Assembly: GCA_050257395.1 (NCBI GenBank)
Contig: JBLMWU010000242.1
Span: 1-16,864 of the forward strand
Direction: 5' to 3'
Length of the DNA: 16,864 nt
From: JAIRTY01 sp050257395
Lineage (GTDB): Bacteria; Actinomycetota; Actinomycetes; Streptosporangiales; Streptosporangiaceae
The notes under the pieces were generated by a model. The model saw only the letters and a program-made list of their open reading frames with translations, made no database searches and was not told where the DNA came from. Positions 6,685-14,167 of this stretch are shown one piece after another. Each line of letters begins with the position of its first letter. Within the stretch, counting starts at the first letter, position 1. The translations under genes and the position numbers were made by a program.

Positions 6685-6777
6685 GAACAACGCTCCAGGG
6701 TGTCGCAGACGGGTTCACCGGCAGTCTGCCGCAGGGCAGGCCGGTCCTCAGGGGTGCCAACGGGCGGCCGGGCGGGA

Positions 6778-7215
6778 TCATTCCGGGGGCTGTGCCTCCG
6801 TGGCGGCCGCCACCGTGATCTGGACCTCTTCCTCGGTCACCACGCCGTCGATGATCCGGTACGAGCGGAACTCCGCCTGCTCCGGGTCCCGGGTGGAAAC
6901 CAGCACGTAGTGCGCGGCCGGCTCCATGGCGTAGGAGATGTCGGTCCGCGACGGGTACGCCTCGGTGGCGGTGTGGGAGTGGTAGATGACGACCGGTTCC
7001 TCGTCCCGGTCGTCCATGTCCCGCCAGACCCGCAGCTGCTCCAGGGAGTCGAAGCGGTAGAAGGTCGGTGACCGCTCGGCGTTGATCATCGGGATGAAAC
7101 GCTCGGGCCGGTCGCTCCCGGCCGGCCCGGCGATCACCCCGCAGGCCTCGTCCGGGTGATCGGCCCGGGCGTGCGCCACGATCTTCGCCTGCAGCCCGGC
7201 GGGGAGGATGAGCAT
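6778..7215 (-). CDS. mec: JAMM-family metalloprotease Mec, CysO-cysteine peptidase
   Basis: A 145-residue M67/JAMM zinc peptidase. In M. tuberculosis, Mec removes cysteine from the CysO-cysteine adduct made by CysM. The full motif is present: E23 in HPDEACG, then H79-S-H81, seven residues, S89, two residues and D92. It opens the mec-cysO-cysM run. Because the neighbouring CysO has two residues after its diglycine, this protease is also the best local candidate for exposing that diglycine, as related JAMM enzymes do for other carrier proteins; this is inference. No Shine-Dalgarno sequence precedes the ATG; a TACGCT box 7 nt upstream suggests a leaderless mRNA. Rv1333, which precedes mec in M. 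tuberculosis, is absent here. Confidence 0.93.
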   Translation of the reverse strand: MLILPAGLQAKIVAHARADHPDEACGVIAGPAGSDRPERFIPMINAERSPTFYRFDSLEQLRVWRDMDDRDEEPVVIYHSHTATEAYPSRTDISYAMEPAAHYVLVSTRDPEQAEFRSYRIIDGVVTEEEVQITVAAATEAQPPE

Positions 7216-7222
7216 GCCTGTG

Positions 7223-7228
7223 AGCGTA
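7223..7228 (-). promoter_or_regulatory. -10 box TACGCT for leaderless mec operon
   Basis: The minus strand reads TACGCT followed by exactly 7 nt and the mec ATG. This is the TANNNT-N7-start pattern of actinobacterial leaderless transcripts. It implies that mec-cysO-cysM can be transcribed separately from clpS-DUF2017. Confidence 0.55.
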
Positions 7229-7273
7229 GCCGGGACCGCGGGACGCCCGGACCGCTCCCCCGCCCCCCGCGGC

Positions 7274-7861
7274 TTACCAAAGCGCGCGGACCAGGGTCTC
7301 CTGGACGTAGGTCAGCCAGTTGTACACCTCGAAGTAGCCGGCCCGGGGGTCGTCGGCGGCCAGCCCCGCCAGCTGGTCCTCGAAGTCCTCGGTGATCTCC
7401 AGGCGCACCCCGAGCGCCAGCCGGACGTCGTTGAGCGCCTGCAGCCAGGACTGCGCCTCCTCCCCGGACAGGCGCACCCGGCCGCCCTCGGCGGGCAGGG
7501 TGGCCAGCACCAGCCGGGCGTTCTCCACCTTGGCGCCGCGCAGCCCGTCCTCGGTGTAGCGGCGGAACTCCCCGGCCGCCTCCGGGTCCTCGCGATAGGC
7601 GTCGGGGAACAGCCGGGCCAGCACCGGGTCCTCGGGCCGGGTCGCGGGGCGCTCCAGCTGGCTGAGCATGTCAGCCAGGTCGTCCGGGCTGCCAGGCCCG
7701 GGCGCCCCGGCCTCCCCCGGCGTCAGCCCGCCCGGCTCGGGCGGCGGCTGATCCAGCTGCACCAGTTCGGCGATCTGGCTGACCAGGGTCCGGACGATGG
7801 CCGCCTCGGTGGCGCTGAAGCGGGCGGTCACGCCGCCCGCGCTGCCCCGGAACCCGCTCAT
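7274..7861 (-). CDS. DUF2017 family protein (Rv1332-like)
   Basis: A 195-residue protein of unknown function. It opens with a Gly-rich segment and FSATEAAIVRTLVSQIAELV; a Pro/Gly-rich insertion follows at about 40-58. The middle has PVLARLFPDAYREDPEAAGEFRRYT-like residues and the end the conserved YFEVYNWLTYVQETLV. This is the pattern of the DUF2017 family, which habitually follows clpS in actinobacteria, as it does here 31 bp downstream. A role linked to ClpS or proteolysis is guilt by association only. No signal peptide, membrane segment or catalytic motif is visible. The ribosome site before the ATG (7859-7861) is weak: AGGAG about 11 nt away. Confidence 0.85.
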   Translation of the reverse strand: MSGFRGSAGGVTARFSATEAAIVRTLVSQIAELVQLDQPPPEPGGLTPGEAGAPGPGSPDDLADMLSQLERPATRPEDPVLARLFPDAYREDPEAAGEFRRYTEDGLRGAKVENARLVLATLPAEGGRVRLSGEEAQSWLQALNDVRLALGVRLEITEDFEDQLAGLAADDPRAGYFEVYNWLTYVQETLVRALW

Positions 7862-7892
7862 GGCGCCCCGGCTCCTGCCGTGGTCACCGCGG

Positions 7893-8183
7893 TCACCGGT
7901 CGTGGCTGATCGTGGCCCACAAACCGTAGCCGTGCAGGACCTCGGCGTCTCTTTCCATGGACTCCCGGGTGCCCGAGGACACCACCGCCCTGCCCTTGTG
8001 GTGCACGTCGAGCATGAGCTTCTCGGCTTTCGGCTTCGCGTAGCCGAACACGGTCTGGAACACGTAGGTCACATACGACATGAGGTTGACCGGGTCGTTC
8101 CAGACGATCGTCACCCATGGGGTGTCGGGGATCGCGTCCTGCCCGGTCTCTGGCCGCTCGACCTCAACAGGTGCCACACTCAC
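7893..8183 (-). CDS. clpS: ATP-dependent Clp protease adaptor ClpS
   Basis: A 96-residue adaptor that delivers N-degron proteins to the ClpC/ClpP machinery in the cytoplasm. The family core is clear: VTIVWNDPVNLMSYVTYVF (24-42), with the N29-D30 pair that contacts the substrate N-terminal amine, and LMLDVHHKGRAVV (57-68), whose His lines the N-end pocket. The third residue of the E. coli NDD triplet is Pro here, as I recall for actinobacterial ClpS. The start is GTG at 8181-8183, with GGAGGTGA about 6 nt upstream, a strong ribosome site. It is divergent from pncB with only 35 bp between, and is followed by the DUF2017 gene. Confidence 0.95.
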   Translation of the reverse strand: MSVAPVEVERPETGQDAIPDTPWVTIVWNDPVNLMSYVTYVFQTVFGYAKPKAEKLMLDVHHKGRAVVSSGTRESMERDAEVLHGYGLWATISHDR

Positions 8184-8201
8184 CGGTACTCACCTCCCTG
8201 T

Positions 8202-8211
8202 TTCGTAGTCT
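8202..8211. promoter_or_regulatory. Overlapping opposed -10 elements, clpS/pncB bidirectional promoter
   Basis: TTCGTAGTCT carries two interlocked boxes. On the plus strand TAGTCT (8206-8211) lies 7 nt before the pncB GTG. On the minus strand TACGAA (8207-8202) lies 17 bp from a TTCACT -35-like hexamer (minus strand, about 8225-8230) and precedes the clpS ribosome site. The two boxes share a TA pair, so only one polymerase can bind at a time. Confidence 0.45.
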
Positions 8212-8218
8212 TCCACGG

Positions 8219-9556
8219 GTGACGAGTGAATCGGACAGTGCCACCCAGGGCACCGCGCTGCTGACTGACCACTATGAGCTGACGATGCTGGCCAGTGCCC
8301 TGCGCAGCGGGGTGGCGGGCCGGCGCGCGGTGTTCGAGGTGTTCGCCCGGCACCTGCCGCACGGCCGCCGGTACGGCGTGGTGGCCGGGACCGGGCGGCT
8401 GCTGGACACGCTGGAGCGGTTCCGGTTCAGCGCCGGTGACCTGCACTTCCTGCAGTCCTCCGGGGTGACCGACGACCTCACCTGCCAGTACCTTGAGTCG
8501 TTCCGCTTCACCGGCGACATCTGGGGCTACGCCGAGGGGGACTGCTACTTCCCGGGCTCGCCGATCCTCGTCGTGGAGGCAACCTTCGCTGAGGCCGTGG
8601 TGCTGGAAACGGTGATCCTGTCCGTTCTCAATCATGACTGTGCCATCGCCTCGGCGGCGTCGCGGATGGTGACCGCGGCCGGCGGCCGGCCGCTCATCGA
8701 GATGGGCTCGCGCCGCACCCACGAGCTGTCCGCGGTGGCCAGCGCGCGGGCCGCCTACCTCACCGGTTTCGCCGCCACCTCGAACCTGCGGGCCGGGCAC
8801 GACCACCAGGTGCCGACCAGCGGCACCAGCGCGCACGCGTTCACGCTCGTGCACGACAGCGAGCGGGACGCGTTCAGCAGCCAGCTCGCCACCCTGGGCC
8901 CGGGCACCACCCTGCTGGTGGACACCTACGACGTGGAACGGGCCGTGCGCGCCGCGGTGGAGCTGGCCGGCCCGGACCTCGGCGCGGTCCGCATCGACAG
9001 CGGCGACCTGCCGGTGGTCGCCCGGCAGGTCCGGAACCTGCTCGACGAGCTCGGCGCCACCCGGACCAGGATCGTCCTCACCGGTGACCTGGACGAGTAC
9101 TCGATCGCCGCGCTGGCCGCGCTGCCGGTGGACGGCTACGGGGTGGGGACGTCCCTGGTGACCGGCTCCGGCGCGCCGACCGCGGCGCTGGTCTACAAGC
9201 TGGTGGCCCGGGCGCTGGAACCGGGGCCGGAGGCGGAGCTGCGGCCGGTGGCGAAGCGGTCGGTGGGCAAGCCGGGCCGGGGCGGCCGCAAGTGGGCGCT
9301 GCGTCACCGCGACGACCGCGGGACCGCCCAGGCCGAGGTGATCAGCACGGAGCCGCCCGAGCCCGCGCCCACCGACCGGCTGCTGCTGCAGCCGCTGGTC
9401 CGGGCCGGGGAGATCGTCGGCCGCGAGCCGCTGGCCGCCGCCCGCGAGCGCCATCAGCGGGCACTGGCCGAGCTGCCGCTGCACGCCCGCCAGCTGTCCC
9501 GCGGCTACCCCGCCATCCCGACGGTGTTCACGCCGGACGGCGAATATACCGGGTGA
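8219..9556 (+). CDS. pncB: Nicotinate phosphoribosyltransferase PncB
   Basis: Converts nicotinate and PRPP, with ATP, to nicotinate mononucleotide in the Preiss-Handler NAD pathway. At 445 residues it matches mycobacterial PncB1 (about 448). Seen in order: the opening LLTDHYELTMLASALRSG, EMGSRRTHE (161-169), the PTSGTSAHAF motif with the phosphorylated-histidine candidate H206, RIDSGDLP, and the phosphate-binding GVGTSLVTGSGAP. The frame is open to 8117, but that would overlap clpS; the GTG at 8219 agrees with homologue N-termini and lies 7 nt after a TAGTCT box with no ribosome site, suggesting leaderless translation. It heads a plus-strand group ending in pncA, which makes its substrate. 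Confidence 0.95.
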   Translation: MTSESDSATQGTALLTDHYELTMLASALRSGVAGRRAVFEVFARHLPHGRRYGVVAGTGRLLDTLERFRFSAGDLHFLQSSGVTDDLTCQYLESFRFTGDIWGYAEGDCYFPGSPILVVEATFAEAVVLETVILSVLNHDCAIASAASRMVTAAGGRPLIEMGSRRTHELSAVASARAAYLTGFAATSNLRAGHDHQVPTSGTSAHAFTLVHDSERDAFSSQLATLGPGTTLLVDTYDVERAVRAAVELAGPDLGAVRIDSGDLPVVARQVRNLLDELGATRTRIVLTGDLDEYSIAALAALPVDGYGVGTSLVTGSGAPTAALVYKLVARALEPGPEAELRPVAKRSVGKPGRGGRKWALRHRDDRGTAQAEVISTEPPEPAPTDRLLLQPLVRAGEIVGREPLAAARERHQRALAELPLHARQLSRGYPAIPTVFTPDGEYTG

Positions 9557-9576
9557 ACGGGGCCGCACCGGGCCGG

Positions 9577-9582
9577 TACGGT
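9577..9582 (+). promoter_or_regulatory. -10 box TACGGT for leaderless YbaK-like gene
   Basis: TACGGT is followed by 7 nt and the ATG at 9590. The only ribosome-site-like string, GGTGG, overlaps the box itself. The gene could therefore be transcribed independently of pncB despite the 33-bp gap. Confidence 0.5.
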
Positions 9583-9589
9583 GGCGCTC

Positions 9590-10060
9590 ATGCATCCATC
9601 GGCGGAGAAGGTGGCCGGCGCCCTGCGCGAGCGGGGGGTCACCGGGGAGGTCAGGGAGCTGCCCGAGCCCGCGCCCACCGCGGCGGCCGCGGCGGCGCAG
9701 CTCGGCTGCGAGGTGGGGGCGATCGCCAACAGCCTGGTGTTCAGCGCGGACGGCGCCCCGGTGCTGGTGCTGACCAGCGGCGCCCACCGGGTGGACACCG
9801 GGAAGGTGGCGGGCCTGCTCGGGGCCGGGTCGGTGAAGCGCGCCGACCCGGACTTCGTCTACGCCGCCACCGGCCAGCGCATCGGCGGGGTGGCGCCGCT
9901 GGGGCACCCGCAGCCGCTGCGCACGCTGGTGGACACCTGGCTGGAGCCCCACGAGGTGGTCTGGGCGGCGGGCGGCCACGCGCACTGCGTGTTCCCCACC
10001 ACGTTCGCGGAACTGGTGCGGATCACCGGCGGCACCGCGGCCGACGTCGGCGCCGGCTGA
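9590..10060 (+). CDS. YbaK/EbsC-like protein, catalytic Lys replaced by Asn
   Basis: A 156-residue YbaK/aminoacyl-tRNA deacylase-like fold protein. Family members hydrolyse mischarged tRNA such as Cys-tRNA(Pro). The family features are LGCEVGAIANSLVF (38-51), LVLTSGAHRVDTGKVA, then GQRIGGVAPLGHP and the final VFPTTFAELVRITGG. The lysine normally found in the I-x-K-S-L strand, essential for Haemophilus YbaK, is Asn47 here, so deacylase activity is doubtful; I recall the same Asn in other actinobacterial members, which would make this a subfamily rather than a mutation. The ATG at 9590 is preferred over GTG at 9581 because of the -10 box spacing. It sits between pncB and pncA without an evident link to NAD. 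Confidence 0.85.
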   Translation: MHPSAEKVAGALRERGVTGEVRELPEPAPTAAAAAAQLGCEVGAIANSLVFSADGAPVLVLTSGAHRVDTGKVAGLLGAGSVKRADPDFVYAATGQRIGGVAPLGHPQPLRTLVDTWLEPHEVVWAAGGHAHCVFPTTFAELVRITGGTAADVGAG

Positions 10061-10084
10061 CCGGGCCCGGCACCGGCCGTCTAC

Positions 10085-10090
10085 TAAGCT
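10085..10090 (+). promoter_or_regulatory. -10 box TAAGCT for leaderless pncA
   Basis: TAAGCT is followed by 6 nt and the pncA GTG at 10097. No Shine-Dalgarno sequence is present in the 36-bp gap. Confidence 0.45.
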
Positions 10091-10096
10091 CGTGAC

Positions 10097-10687
10097 GTGC
10101 GTGCACTGATGATCGTGGATGTCCAGAACGACTTCTGCGAGGGCGGCTCGCTCGCGGTCGCGGGCGGCGCTGCCACGGCTGCGGCGATCACCCGCTACCT
10201 GGCCGGGCACGGGGCGGACTATGCCCACGTGGTCGCCTCGCGTGACTACCACATCGAGCCGGGCTCGCACTTCTCCGCCGACCCCGATTTCGCGGGCACG
10301 TGGCCGCAGCACTGCGTGGCCGGCACGCCGGGCGCGCAGTTCCATCCCGGCTTCGACACCAGCCGGGTCGACGCGGTCTTCAGCAAGGGTGCCTATGCCG
10401 CCGCCTACAGCGCGTTCGAAGGCACCGATGAAGCCGGCACGCCGCTGGCGGACTGGCTCCGCGGTCAGGGCATCAGCGAGCTCGACGTGGTGGGGATCGC
10501 CACGGATTTCTGCGTGCGTGCCACCGCTGTCGACGCTGCCCGGCTGGGCTTCGCCACCCGGGTGCTGCTGGAGCTGACCGCAGGCGTGAGCCCGGACAGC
10601 ACCCGCGCAGCCCTGGCTGAGATGCGCGCCGCCGGTGCCGAACTTGTGGGCGAGCCCCTGCTGGCGCCCGGCGAAAGCATCCTGTAG
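10097..10687 (+). CDS. pncA: Nicotinamidase PncA
   Basis: Hydrolyses nicotinamide to nicotinate and ammonia, feeding PncB; in mycobacteria it also activates pyrazinamide. The 196-residue protein has the full isochorismatase-fold active site: catalytic D8 (IVDVQNDF), K97 (FSKGAY) and C139 (ATDFCV), and metal ligands D50, H52, H58 and H72 (SRDYHIEPGSHFS, WPQHC). These positions are within one residue of the M. tuberculosis enzyme. The GTG at 10097 places D8 correctly; ATG at 10109 would leave too short an N-terminus. It is the last plus-strand gene of the NAD-salvage group and converges on the DUF3039 gene with 14 bp between the stops. Confidence 0.96.
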   Translation: MRALMIVDVQNDFCEGGSLAVAGGAATAAAITRYLAGHGADYAHVVASRDYHIEPGSHFSADPDFAGTWPQHCVAGTPGAQFHPGFDTSRVDAVFSKGAYAAAYSAFEGTDEAGTPLADWLRGQGISELDVVGIATDFCVRATAVDAARLGFATRVLLELTAGVSPDSTRAALAEMRAAGAELVGEPLLAPGESIL

Positions 10688-10701
10688 GCCCGCCCGGGGC
10701 G

Positions 10702-10956
10702 TCAGTCGCCTTCGGGGAGGCCCTCGTAGATCCGCTTGCAGTCGGGGCAGACCGGGTAGCGCTTGGGGTCGCGGCTGGGCACCCAGACCTTGCCGCACAG
10801 CGCCACCAGCGGCGTGCCGGTCACCGAGCTCTCGACGATCTTGTCTTTGATCACGTAGTGCGCGAAGCGCTCGTGGTCGCCGTCGCCGGTGGACAGGTCC
10901 GGGCGCGTCCCGGTGTCTTCTCGGGTCCCCTGCTGGGGAAGTACCTCGGTGCTCAC
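10702..10956 (-). CDS. DUF3039 family putative zinc-binding protein
   Basis: An 84-residue actinobacterial protein of unknown function. After a polar, probably disordered N-terminus (1-28), the conserved part runs HERFAHYVIKDKIVESSVTG, then C54 in ALCGK and the pair C70-xx-C73 in YPVCPDCK. These three Cys plus a nearby His make a likely zinc ribbon. No enzyme motif, signal peptide or membrane segment is seen. The start is GTG at 10954-10956, 8 nt after a TACAAT box, without a ribosome site. It lies downstream of the YqgE gene on the same strand, a pairing common in actinobacteria as I recall, but its own promoter box suggests separate transcription. Confidence 0.87.
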   Translation of the reverse strand: MSTEVLPQQGTREDTGTRPDLSTGDGDHERFAHYVIKDKIVESSVTGTPLVALCGKVWVPSRDPKRYPVCPDCKRIYEGLPEGD

Positions 10957-10964
10957 GGTTGCCC

Positions 10965-10970
10965 ATTGTA
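10965..10970 (-). promoter_or_regulatory. -10 box TACAAT for DUF3039 gene
   Basis: The minus strand reads TACAAT, a near-consensus -10 box, then the 8-nt GGGCAACC, then the GTG start. The arrangement is the same as for the MBL-fold gene. Confidence 0.5.
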
Positions 10971-10994
10971 ACGGGCCATCTCCGCGCTCCGGGA

Positions 10995-11576
10995 TCAGTT
11001 CAGGCCCGGATCATCCGGATATGTCGCGACAAGGGCGTGCGTGCCGCCCGCCCGGCGCAGGACGCCCTCCCACAGCCGCCCCGGCTCGGCGGCGAACGCG
11101 TCGTCCGGCTCACCGGACAGCACGTACCAGGCGCCCTCGTCGATCTCGGACTGGAGCTGCCCTGGGCTCCAGCCCGCGTAGCCGGCGAAGACCCGCAGCG
11201 CGGTGATGCCGCCCGCGACCAGCTCCGGCGGCGTGTCCAGGTCCACCAGGCCGACCCGGGACATCACCGGGGCGCCGTCCAGCGCCCGCCAGCCCACGGG
11301 CTCCTCCTGGCCGGGCGCGATCGCCAGCGCCAGCGCGCTGTTCGGGGCCACCGGGCCGCCCTTGAACACCACCGAGGGCCCGGTCACGAAGTCCGTCCAC
11401 GGCTGGAGGACCTGCTCGACCGGGATCTCGGTGGGCCGGTTGAGCACCACCCCGAGCGTGCCCTCGCCGGGCGCGTCCTCCACCACCAGGACGACGGTCC
11501 GCCGGAAATTCGGGTCGCCCAGCAGCGGCGTGGCGACGAGCAGCCGGCCCGCCAGGCCTTCCTCCATGCTCCCCAT
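10995..11576 (-). CDS. YqgE/AlgH family protein
   Basis: A 193-residue member of the YqgE/AlgH family, whose biochemical role is not established. The family signature is intact: GRLLVATPLLGDPNFRRTV, then GTLGVVLNRPTE (about 40-51), VFKGGPVAPNSALALA, and FAGYAGWSPGQLQSEI near the C-terminal third. No signal peptide or membrane segment is seen, so it should be cytoplasmic. Possible starts are ATG at 11574-11576, ATG at 11565-11567 and GTG at 11613-11615. None has a well-spaced ribosome site; the first puts about nine residues before GRLLVATP, as in homologues I recall. Upstream lies the 161-bp palindromic element that separates it from the malic enzyme gene. Confidence 0.9.
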   Translation of the reverse strand: MGSMEEGLAGRLLVATPLLGDPNFRRTVVLVVEDAPGEGTLGVVLNRPTEIPVEQVLQPWTDFVTGPSVVFKGGPVAPNSALALAIAPGQEEPVGWRALDGAPVMSRVGLVDLDTPPELVAGGITALRVFAGYAGWSPGQLQSEIDEGAWYVLSGEPDDAFAAEPGRLWEGVLRRAGGTHALVATYPDDPGLN

Positions 11577-11635
11577 TCTGGCCGAGCAGGCCGGGGCGTG
11601 TCTGCCGGAGATCACCCGGGCGCGGCGGGGCCCCC

Positions 11636-11794
11636 AGGGGGCCGCTGAACAACGGCCACCCGGCTCGCGTGTCCCCGCATCCCGGCTGGCGGCGTTGTCG
11701 TCGTCGCCGATAGCTCCGCTATCGGCTCCTCCTCCGCCTTGCCATCCGGGCGCGGGAACCCGCTCACTATCGGGCGCCGTTATTCAGCGGCCCC

Positions 11795-11796
<2 letters not shown>
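11636..11796. repeat. 161-bp centred imperfect palindrome, MITE-like
   Basis: The ends are 21-bp inverted repeats with one mismatch: AGGGGGCCGCTGAAYAACGG plus one base at 11636-11656 and its complement at 11776-11796. In the exact middle, GCCGATAGC (11706-11714), loop TCC, GCTATCGGC (11718-11726) is a perfect hairpin; both dyads are centred on base 11716. The arms between them also match partly, for example CCCGCATCCCGGCTGGC against CCCGCGCCCGGATGGC. The right end overlaps the malic enzyme stop codon. No ORF fits inside. It could be a miniature transposable element or a structured RNA. Confidence 0.75.
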
Positions 11797-13198
<1,402 letters not shown>

Positions 13199-13232
13199 GG
13201 TTTCCCCTCCGCCTCCTGGCCTGGCCGTTTCC

Positions 13233-13304
13233 CGGCCGGCGCTGTGTTCCCCGGCCCGCTGTGCTCCCCCGGCCCGCTGCGCTCCCCCTGCCCGCTCTGC
13301 GCAG
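13233..13304. repeat. 18-bp tandem repeat in the malic enzyme/MarR divergent region
   Basis: CCGGCCCGCTGTGCTCCC (13251-13268) is repeated with one change at 13269-13286. Degenerate copies lie on both sides (13233-13250 and 13287-13304). The tract lies 50-110 bp upstream of the malic enzyme start. Just beyond it is a small dyad ATCCC-CGGA-GGGAT (13318-13331). The remainder of 13199-13439 shows a TACCCT box (13413-13418) before MarR. Confidence 0.6.
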
Positions 13305-13412
13305 GAACAATGGTGCCATCCCCGGAGGGATGATCCGGCCGGTGCGGGCGGGCCAGCCGCCCGGCCGCGCGGCCGCCCCGGCGAGCCGGCAGCGCGGCAC
13401 CCCGCTGGCACG

Positions 13413-13418
13413 TACCCT
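13413..13418 (+). promoter_or_regulatory. Candidate -10 box TACCCT of the MarR gene
   Basis: TACCCT lies 21 nt before the MarR ATG, with the ribosome site GGAGG between, so this mRNA would have a short leader, unlike the leaderless genes in the window. No clear -35 hexamer is visible. Confidence 0.3.
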
Positions 13419-13439
13419 GCAGGTGTGTCTGGAGGCAGT

Positions 13440-13937
13440 ATGACCGGCAGCCGCGCGCTGCCGCGGCAGGCGGCTGCGGCCGCCGCCCCGCGCCCGGCGG
13501 CCGCGCCCGAGGGCGCGATCGACGTGGCCCGCCTGCGGGTGGCCATCGCCCGGGTGTCGCGTCGGCTGCGCCGGCACGAGCTCGCCGGGCTGACCCCCAC
13601 CCAGCTGTCCGCGCTGTCGACGGTGGAACGGTCCGGCCCGATGCGCCTCGGCGACCTGGCGGCCGCCGAGGGGATCGCCCCGTCCACCCTGACCCGGCTG
13701 GTCACGGCCCTGGAAGAGCGCGGCTACGTGGAACGGTGCCCGGTGCCAGGCGACGCCCGCGCCAGCACGCTGGCGATCGCGCCGGAGGGCCACGCCGTGC
13801 TGGAGCGGATCCGGCAGGAGAGCATCAGCCTGCTCGCGGGCCAGCTGCGCGCGCTCACCCCGGAGCAGCTCGCCGCCCTGAGCGCGGCGCTGCCCGCGCT
13901 GGAGCAGCTCGCCGACGCCGACCCCCGGCGCGGCTGA
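13440..13937 (+). CDS. MarR family winged-helix regulator
   Basis: A 165-residue DNA-binding regulator acting as a dimer. A low-complexity Ala/Pro/Arg N-terminus (1-25) leads into LRVAIARVSRRLRRHELAGL, then the wHTH: TPTQLSALSTVERSGPMRLGD, recognition helix APSTLTRLVTALEERGYVE (80-98) and the wing with D105-R107 (PGDARAST), the Asp-Arg pair conserved in the family. The C-terminal helix (about 119-161) completes the dimer interface. The ATG at 13440 has GGAGG 5 nt upstream; the upstream open frame is shadow. It is divergent from the malic enzyme gene, so it may control that gene or itself, but no strong operator can be named. The ligand is unknown. A repeat begins directly after its stop codon. 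Confidence 0.92.
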   Translation: MTGSRALPRQAAAAAAPRPAAAPEGAIDVARLRVAIARVSRRLRRHELAGLTPTQLSALSTVERSGPMRLGDLAAAEGIAPSTLTRLVTALEERGYVERCPVPGDARASTLAIAPEGHAVLERIRQESISLLAGQLRALTPEQLAALSAALPALEQLADADPRRG

Positions 13938-14111
13938 TTTCTGGCCCTCGCTCGCCTCCGGGCCGCTGGAGCCCGCCGTCTTCCCGCTCTCTTTCTGGCC
14001 CTCGCTCGCCTCCGGGCCGCTCGAGCCCGCCGTCTTCCCTCCTCGCTCCGGCTCCTTCGTCGCCTCGCTCGTCGGTCCAGACGGCGGCGCGGCCCTTCGG
14101 CTCGCTCCGGC
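13938..14111. repeat. Convergent-junction repeats, copies A and B plus a second module
   Basis: Copy A (13938-13985) and copy B (13992-14039) are 48 bp each with one mismatch, period 54 bp; both begin TTTCTGGCCCTCGCTCGCCT. Copy A starts on the base after the MarR TGA. Each carries a GGCCC/GGGCC stem with a 12-base loop. A second module, CCCTTCGGCTCGCTCCGG, lies at 14093-14110. Related copies of both modules occur at 15875-15926. The rest of the gap to 14167 holds only a CCGGTACCGG palindrome (14132-14141). Likely roles are terminator or REP-like repeat. Confidence 0.8.
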
Positions 14112-14167
14112 CGGGGCGCACCGCGCCCCTTCCGGTACCGGTCGTCAGTTCGGGTGGCGGCGCGGCC

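Noticed and set aside
6685..6777. Possible riboswitch or T-box between mec and cysO
   Set aside because: Only a short CGGCA-GTC-TGCCG hairpin is present; no conserved riboswitch core is recognisable.
8180..10966. 928-residue open frame antisense to pncB, the YbaK-like gene and pncA
   Set aside because: Composition is Arg/Gly/His-rich with no domain, and it mirrors well-supported genes on the other strand; a GC-bias shadow.
13251..13304. CRISPR-like repeats
   Set aside because: The 18-bp units are directly adjacent with no spacers and no cas genes; a simple tandem repeat.
13199..13705. N-terminal extension of the malic enzyme frame
   Set aside because: It overlaps the MarR gene and is Arg/Ala/Gly-rich; the GTG at 13198 has a strong ribosome site and fits the ACT domain.
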